Assembly (NCBI GenBank): GCA_022745215.1
Contig: JAIIWC010000035.1
Span: 1-18,955 of the forward strand
Direction of reading: 5' to 3'
From: Collinsella sp.
Lineage (GTDB): Bacteria; Actinomycetota; Coriobacteriia; Coriobacteriales; Coriobacteriaceae
DNA: 18,955 nt
Below are positions 14,676-18,955 of the stretch, in pieces (position 1 is the first letter of the stretch; the number at the start of each line of letters is the position of its first letter). Made by a program: the position numbers and the translations under genes. Below the pieces are notes generated by a model. It searched no databases. It saw only the letters and a list, made by a program, of their open reading frames with translations, and had not been told where the DNA came from.

Positions 14676-14715
14676 AAACGTGATTGAATTGTAGGCTAAA
14701 GGCCAAGCGGAGCGC

Positions 14716-15213
14716 CTAGCGCTCACGCGCGACGATGAGCTGGTCCATCTCCTCGACATGCACGCCAACGGAGCCCTTGATGCTCGAGAACTCAACGGAG
14801 TTGCACACCAAGATGGGAACCGTCACATCATAGCCCTCGGCAGCAATTGCCTCGCGATCGAACTCAATGAGCACATCGCCCTTATGGACGATGTCACCCA
14901 CTTGCGCATGTACGGTAAAGTGCTTGCCCTCAAGCTGAACAGTGTCCAAACCAACGTGGATGAGCACGTCCAAGCCATCGACCGTGTTGAGCGCAACGGC
15001 GTGACCCGTGGGAAAAATGGCCTCGACCTTGGCATCAGCCGGTGCAATCACACGCGTGCCGGTAGGCTGAATCGCCACGCCCTGGCCCAAAAGCCCGGTG
15101 GCAAATGTCTGGTCGTTTACCTCGGAAAGCGGAATGACGTCGCCCGAGATGGGAGCATCCAGCGTAAGGACTCGACCACGCATACCAAAAGACCTTAGGA
15201 CTTTAGTGAACAT
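14716..15213 (-). CDS. crr: PTS glucose-type EIIA component, stand-alone
   Basis: A soluble phosphocarrier of the glucose-family phosphotransferase system. It takes phosphate from HPr and passes it to a membrane IIB/IIC, and in some bacteria it signals catabolite state. The protein is 165 aa, as for Crr. The fold core is APISGDVIPLSEVNDQTF (20-37), with His71 in PTGHAVAL and the likely phosphorylated His86 in LIHVGLDTVQL, followed by GDIVHKGDVLIEFD (106-119). There are no IIB or IIC domains in the protein or nearby, so its partner is elsewhere. The ATG at 15213 is chosen (GAGG 6 bases before); an in-frame TTG lies at 15234. It follows glmM by 71 bases without a terminator, so probably co-transcribed. 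Confidence 0.92.
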   Translation of the reverse strand: MFTKVLRSFGMRGRVLTLDAPISGDVIPLSEVNDQTFATGLLGQGVAIQPTGTRVIAPADAKVEAIFPTGHAVALNTVDGLDVLIHVGLDTVQLEGKHFTVHAQVGDIVHKGDVLIEFDREAIAAEGYDVTVPILVCNSVEFSSIKGSVGVHVEEMDQLIVARER

Positions 15214-15284
15214 GCTCCCCCTCGGACATACCAATCGACCAAAATAGCCTTAACAGTTTACCACTTGGCACTCGTTTTTGACCA

Positions 15285-16622
15285 TTAGGGAAGTTCGCGC
15301 TTGACAACCTCGACGATGTCGTCGACAACGCGCTGGGTCAGCTCGTGCGTCTCGGCCTCGGCCATAACGCGGACCAGCGGCTCGGTACCGCTCGGACGCA
15401 CCAGAATGCGACCGCGGCCGTCAAGTTCCTTCTCGGCGGCAGCGACGGCATCCCAGATGGGCTGGCAATCGTCCAGGCCGGCCTTGTTGTCGGAATGCAC
15501 GTTGACGAGTACCTGCGGGTACTTCTTCATGATGCCGGCAAGATCGGTGAGGGTACGACCGGTGCGCTTGAGCACGGCCAGCAGCTGCAGAGCCGTCACC
15601 AGACCGTCACCGGTGGTGTTGTGCTCCAGGAAGATGATGTGGCCGGACTGCTCGCCGCCGATGACGGCGCCATCCGCGAGCATACGCTCCAGAACGTAGC
15701 GATCGCCCACGGCGGTCTGAACCATCTCGAAGCCCTGCTCCTTCATAGCGATGGAGAAGCCCAGGTTGCACATGACGGTCGAGACGATCTCGGAGTTGGC
15801 GAGCTTGCCGCGGGCGGCGAGGTCAGAACCGCAGATAGCCAGGATGTAGTCACCGTCGATCTCATTGCCCTCGCTGTCCACGAACAGTACGCGGTCGGCG
15901 TCGCCGTCGTGGGCCAGGCCGATATCGGCGTGGGTGCGCAGCACGAGCTCGCGCAGGGGCTCAAGGTGAGTGGAGCCGCACTCAACGTTAATGTCAGTGC
16001 CACAGTAATCGGTGTTGATGGCATGGACCGTGGCACCCAGGCGCTGCAGCGCGGCGGGCGTGGTCTGGCAAGAAGCACCATGACCGCAGTCGACGGCAAC
16101 GACCAGGCCATCGAGCCTCAGGCCATCAAGCGTATCGATGGCGTGGTCGACATATGCCTTGCGGGCGTCCTTCATCTTGATGATGTGGCCCACGCCGGCA
16201 CCGGTCGGCAGCGTGTCGGCAGCCATGGCCTCCTCGGACATGACCCAGGCGCTGATCTCTTCCTCGACAGCATCGGGAAGCTTCATGCCCTTGCGACTAA
16301 AGAACTTGATGCCGTTGAACTCCGGCGGATTGTGCGAAGCGGAGATGACGATGCCGCCGTCAAGCTCGTTTTGGACGGTGAGCAGTGCCACGGCGGGCGT
16401 GGGGATAACGCCGCAGCAATGCGGGCGGCCGCCCTCGGCCATAATGCCGGCGGTCAGAGCACTCTCGAGCATGGTGCCCGAAAGGCGCGTGTCACGGCCG
16501 ATGCAGATGTCCGGACCAAGAAACTTGGTCGCCGCGCGACCCAGGCGAAACGCGAGGTCGCACGAAAGATCGGCGTTGGCGACGCCACGGACTCCATCGG
16601 TGCCGAAGATGTTCTGGGGCAT
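15285..16622 (-). CDS. glmM: Phosphoglucosamine mutase
   Basis: Interconverts glucosamine-6-phosphate and glucosamine-1-phosphate, the step leading to UDP-GlcNAc and peptidoglycan. 445 aa, normal for GlmM. Hallmarks: FGTDGVRG near the start (6-13), the phosphoserine loop VISASHNPPEFNG (92-104, active Ser96), Mg-binding DGDADR (239-244), sugar-binding GGEQSGH (322-328) and phosphate-binding RPSGTEP (409-415). The ATG at 16622 has AAGGAG 7 bases upstream. It follows rpsI, as in many Actinobacteria, but a strong terminator sits between them. A small dyad GTGGGC/GCCCAC (16641-16663) lies just before the RBS. No convincing separate promoter fits in the short gap, so read-through or an overlapping promoter is likely. 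Confidence 0.97.
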   Translation of the reverse strand: MPQNIFGTDGVRGVANADLSCDLAFRLGRAATKFLGPDICIGRDTRLSGTMLESALTAGIMAEGGRPHCCGVIPTPAVALLTVQNELDGGIVISASHNPPEFNGIKFFSRKGMKLPDAVEEEISAWVMSEEAMAADTLPTGAGVGHIIKMKDARKAYVDHAIDTLDGLRLDGLVVAVDCGHGASCQTTPAALQRLGATVHAINTDYCGTDINVECGSTHLEPLRELVLRTHADIGLAHDGDADRVLFVDSEGNEIDGDYILAICGSDLAARGKLANSEIVSTVMCNLGFSIAMKEQGFEMVQTAVGDRYVLERMLADGAVIGGEQSGHIIFLEHNTTGDGLVTALQLLAVLKRTGRTLTDLAGIMKKYPQVLVNVHSDNKAGLDDCQPIWDAVAAAEKELDGRGRILVRPSGTEPLVRVMAEAETHELTQRVVDDIVEVVKRELP

Positions 16623-16670
16623 AGGATCGCTCCTTCCCAAGTGGGCAAAACGAAGCCGCCCACCCTAGTC

Positions 16671-16713
16671 GAAAAGAAAAGCGGGACCCACCGAGCAATC
16701 GGTAGGCCCCGCT
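16671..16713 (-). terminator. Rho-independent terminator of rplM-rpsI
   Basis: On the minus strand, a 15-bp stem (16699-16713 with 16680-16694, two G-T pairs) with a TTGC loop is followed by TTTTCTTTTC. It starts 31 bases after the rpsI stop and ends about 50 bases before the glmM start. Confidence 0.9.
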
Positions 16714-16744
16714 TGTACATTGTATCTCGAAAGGAGATAAAACC

Positions 16745-17140
<396 letters not shown>

Positions 17141-17142
17141 CT

Positions 17143-17586
17143 TTAAGCCTCCAGCTCAATCTTCGTGGGGTTCTGGGCAGCATGCGGATGCTCGGCACCA
17201 GCGTAGACCTTAAGCTTGGTCATCTGGGCACGGCCGAGGGTGGTCTTGGGCAGCATACCGCGAACGGCGCGCTCGATGACCTTCTCCGGGTGCTTCTCCA
17301 TAGCCTGGCGGAAGCTCTCAGCCTTGAGGCCGCCGTTGTAGCCGCTGTGGCGATAATAGGTCTTCGTGTCGGCCTTGTTACCGGTAAGCTGGACCTTATC
17401 GGCGTTGATGACGACAACGAAGTCGCCGCAGTCGCTGTTGGGCGTGAACTGGGGCTTGTTCTTACCGCGCAGGATCATTGCGATCTGGGTGGCAAGACGG
17501 CCCAGGACAGCACCATCGGCGTCGACGAGAACCCAGTTGCGCTGGACCTCGCCCTGCTTGGCGTAGTGAGTCGATTTCGAAATCAC
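17143..17586 (-). CDS. rplM: 50S ribosomal protein L13
   Basis: Early-assembly protein of the large subunit; 147 aa, the normal size. Conserved blocks: WVLVDADGAVLGRLATQIAMILRGK, TYYRHSGYNGGLK and ERAVRGMLPKTTLGR. It starts with GTG at 17586, supported by GAGGAG 6 bases upstream. First gene of the rplM-rpsI unit, preceded by a good promoter and a structured leader that may serve autoregulation. Confidence 0.98.
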   Translation of the reverse strand: MISKSTHYAKQGEVQRNWVLVDADGAVLGRLATQIAMILRGKNKPQFTPNSDCGDFVVVINADKVQLTGNKADTKTYYRHSGYNGGLKAESFRQAMEKHPEKVIERAVRGMLPKTTLGRAQMTKLKVYAGAEHPHAAQNPTKIELEA

Positions 17587-17614
17587 TTAGACTCCTCCAT
17601 GTACAGTACGTGTT

Positions 17615-17646
17615 GTTACAGAGATTCACGGGGCTCTGCAAGTAAC
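17615..17646 (-). promoter_or_regulatory. Structured 5' leader of rplM (possible autoregulatory hairpin)
   Basis: On the minus strand, GTTA-cttg-CAGAG pairs with CTCTG-TAAC around a 10-base loop: a two-part stem with a 4-base bulge on one side. It starts exactly where transcription from the upstream promoter is expected to begin. L13 leaders that bind the protein are known in other bacteria; assignment here is inference from shape and place. Confidence 0.4.
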
Positions 17647-17652
17647 CCGTCC

Positions 17653-17680
17653 ATATTACCCCGCTCGCCGTACGAGTCAA
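17653..17680 (-). promoter_or_regulatory. Promoter of rplM-rpsI
   Basis: On the minus strand, TTGACT (17675-17680, 5 of 6 consensus bases) and TAATAT (17653-17658) are 16 bases apart. The expected start at about 17646 gives a leader of about 60 bases before rplM. Confidence 0.65.
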
Positions 17681-17743
17681 CAGGTATTTTGGCTCCGACC
17701 AGAGTTTCTGCACATGTCATCCACGAGCCGTGACGTTGCAGCG

Positions 17744-18622
17744 CTAGCGCTCAACGAACTCTTGGATTTCCGCGAGCAGGCGCTTTGCCTCCTGGCGACC
17801 CTGAATATACAGGTCCAAAAGCTTTGCCGGATCATGCTCAACATGGCCGACCTCGACCGGCTTTTGCGGAGCGATGACCAGCGCGCGGCCCTCGCGCTCA
17901 TACTTCCACAGGTGCATGCGCTGGATGTTGTAACGGTCGTGGCGCGTCTCGATAGCCTCGAGCAGATAAGGATAGTCGCCATAGCGCGCACGCGCGGCCG
18001 GCATAAACTCGTAGGGCGCTTTTTCGTACGAGCGGTCCTGCGTAAGCACGACGACCGCGCGATCGTATCCGGCCTCTTCCAGCACGTGCTCGACAGGCAC
18101 CGAATCTGCCACACCGCCGTCGACGTACTTGTGACCATCAATCTCGACCGGCGGCGTCACCAGCGGCAACGAGGTCGAGGCACGCACGCAATCGATATCG
18201 AGCATGGCGTTTTTGATGGGCAGGTAGGCAGCGGTGCCAAATAACATGTCCGTCGCGACAGCATACATTTCGATGGGGCTCGCGTCGAAGGTCTCGTTAT
18301 CGAAGGGGTCTAGGCGGTCCTGCACGTCGTTGAAAATAAAGTCGTAGCCGACGATGGAACCCGTGGACGCAAACGATGCGGCGCCCATGAAGCGATTGTC
18401 GTTGCAGAAAGCCAGGTTGATGCGGTTGGCACGGCCGATCTGGTGCGACTTGTAGTTGACGCCGTTGAGCGCACCGGCCGATACGCCGTACACCGCCGGA
18501 ATTTCGACACCGGCCTCCATGAGGACGTCGAGCACGCCGGCGGTAAACTGCCCGCGGAAGCTGCCGCCCTCCAGGACGAGCGCAACCTTGCCGGCGTTCT
18601 TTGCCTTATCTTCTGCAGTCAT
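17744..18622 (-). CDS. Patatin-like phospholipase family protein
   Basis: A 292-aa probable lipid acyl hydrolase with the Ser-Asp dyad of patatins. The oxyanion loop is GGSFRG (19-24), the nucleophile elbow GVSAG (46-50, Ser48) and the partner Asp168 lies in DGG (168-170, DGGVADSVPV). The arrangement resembles the bacterial patatin proteins of about 280-300 aa such as YjjU-type; the natural substrate is unknown. No signal peptide or membrane helix, so it is probably cytoplasmic. AGGAGGT lies 5 bases before the ATG, an unusually strong RBS. The stop codon sits inside a 12-bp palindrome (agcgctagcgct). No clear terminator separates it from rplM, but rplM has its own promoter. No convincing promoter was found upstream. 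Confidence 0.93.
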   Translation of the reverse strand: MTAEDKAKNAGKVALVLEGGSFRGQFTAGVLDVLMEAGVEIPAVYGVSAGALNGVNYKSHQIGRANRINLAFCNDNRFMGAASFASTGSIVGYDFIFNDVQDRLDPFDNETFDASPIEMYAVATDMLFGTAAYLPIKNAMLDIDCVRASTSLPLVTPPVEIDGHKYVDGGVADSVPVEHVLEEAGYDRAVVVLTQDRSYEKAPYEFMPAARARYGDYPYLLEAIETRHDRYNIQRMHLWKYEREGRALVIAPQKPVEVGHVEHDPAKLLDLYIQGRQEAKRLLAEIQEFVER

Positions 18623-18740
18623 ATTGACCTCCTGCGATTGCGTTTTGGCTTTCTTCTACCCAGTTTTGGGATGGAGGGCGCATGGGTTTTGGAGTTGATG
18701 AGGTGGAGCGGAAGGCGTGTCCCGTTTTGAGCGAGGATTC

Positions 18741-18786
18741 TGGGATGCGGTTTCCGCTTGGGTGGTCATCGGGAAACCGTGTCCCA
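18741..18786 (+). repeat. Hairpin with G-T-compensated 15-bp stem
   Basis: tgggatgcggtttcc (18741-18755) faces ggaaaccgtgtccca (18772-18786) across 16 bases. The only two non-Watson-Crick positions are G-T pairs, so the stem is complete in RNA but imperfect in DNA, which hints at function at the RNA level. Confidence 0.5.
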
Positions 18787-18798
18787 CTCTCAGAGCGA

Positions 18799-18819
18799 GC
18801 AGTCAATTTGGGACGGGGC
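18799..18819 (+). repeat. Intergenic repeat, copy 2
   Basis: Matches 2616-2636 at 20 of 21 bases (gcagtcaatttgggac, then a or g, then gggc). A related shorter copy, ctgggacgggg, occurs at 18865-18875. Here GGGG (18815-18818) can pair with CCCC (18831-18834), and TCAA (18803-18806) with TTGA (18838-18841). Confidence 0.6.
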
Positions 18820-18871
18820 CATTTTAGCTACCCCATGTTGAGGGAACGCTCTGAGGTGATTTTTCTGGGAC

Positions 18872-18915
18872 GGGGATTAAAAAATCATTGTGTACCTAAT
18901 GATTTTTTAATCCCC
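18872..18915. repeat. Perfect 18-bp A/T-rich inverted repeat
   Basis: ggggattaaaaaatcatt (18872-18889) and its exact complement (18898-18915) flank an 8-base loop, gtgtacct. The symmetric T6/A6 blocks could act as a bidirectional terminator or an IS-like/MITE-like palindrome. Function unknown. Confidence 0.7.
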
Positions 18916-18925
18916 ATTACAGTTT

Positions 18926-18951
18926 GAGTCGTCCGAAAGGGCGGCTCTTTT
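18926..18951 (+). terminator. Terminator with GAAA tetraloop
   Basis: GAGTCGTCC (18926-18934) pairs with GGGCGGCTC (18939-18947), with two G-T pairs and a GAAA loop, followed by TTTT. It points along the + strand, where no gene precedes it in this intergenic region. Confidence 0.65.
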
Positions 18952-18955
18952 CCGT

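Larger units (their letters stand above)
18623..18955. other. Gene-free right edge with repeats and stacked hairpins
   Basis: 333 bases with no supportable gene. It holds two direct copies of GTGTCCC...GAGCGAG (18717-18735 and 18779-18799), a 15-bp stem completed by two G-T pairs (18741-18786), the 21-bp repeat shared with 2616-2636 (18799-18819), a perfect 18-bp A/T-rich inverted repeat (18872-18915) and a T-tailed terminator (18926-18951). It could be a + strand structured RNA or the leader of a gene beyond the window. Confidence 0.6.

Noticed and set aside
17740..17751. 12-bp palindrome over the patatin stop codon as a terminator
   Set aside because: Too short for a stable hairpin and has no T-run.

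Overview
This window looks like chromosomal DNA from a high-GC actinobacterium. The best guess is a Coriobacteriia gut commensal close to Collinsella. This rests on strong G/C bias at third codon positions, the rplM-rpsI-glmM gene order common in Actinobacteria, a type III glutamine synthetase, a split B12-dependent methionine synthase, and a large STAND/BTAD regulator. It is a judgement from gene content, not a database match. I see no rRNA, tRNA, CRISPR array, transposase, integrase or phage gene.

Layout. (1) 1-2831: the possible tail of an upstream + gene, a 26-bp palindrome, two tandem terminators, then a type III glutamine synthetase on the minus strand. It is followed by a 424-base divergent region with a candidate promoter/operator and a structured repeat. 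(2) 2832-7060: a tight + strand methionine operon of metF, a stand-alone methionine synthase reactivation protein and a shortened metH. Together they take methylene-THF to methionine and repair oxidised cobalamin. (3) 7169-8533: a UPF0210/DUF711 protein. (4) 8534-8852: non-coding, with a giant inverted repeat (two perfect 32-bp arms), a second hairpin and a T-tailed terminator that lies just before a class I methyltransferase gene (8853-9740). (5) yhbY (9899-10198), convergent with a 999-aa STAND-ATPase/BTAD regulator on the minus strand (10268-13267). (6) 13655-17680, all minus strand: rplM-rpsI, then glmM, a stand-alone PTS EIIA(Glc) and nagB. This cluster joins ribosomal protein synthesis with amino-sugar metabolism: glmM feeds cell-wall UDP-GlcNAc, and nagB returns glucosamine-6-P to glycolysis. 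(7) 17744-18622: a patatin-like phospholipase on the minus strand. (8) 18623-18955: no gene, but direct repeats, three stacked hairpins and a T-tailed terminator on the + strand, including a 21-bp motif also found at 2616-2636.

The genes are mostly ordinary housekeeping functions. The less explained material is in the intergenic DNA: the 134-bp palindromic element at 8551-8684, the terminator lying in the leader of the methyltransferase gene, and the repeat/hairpin array at the right edge, which could encode a small structured RNA.
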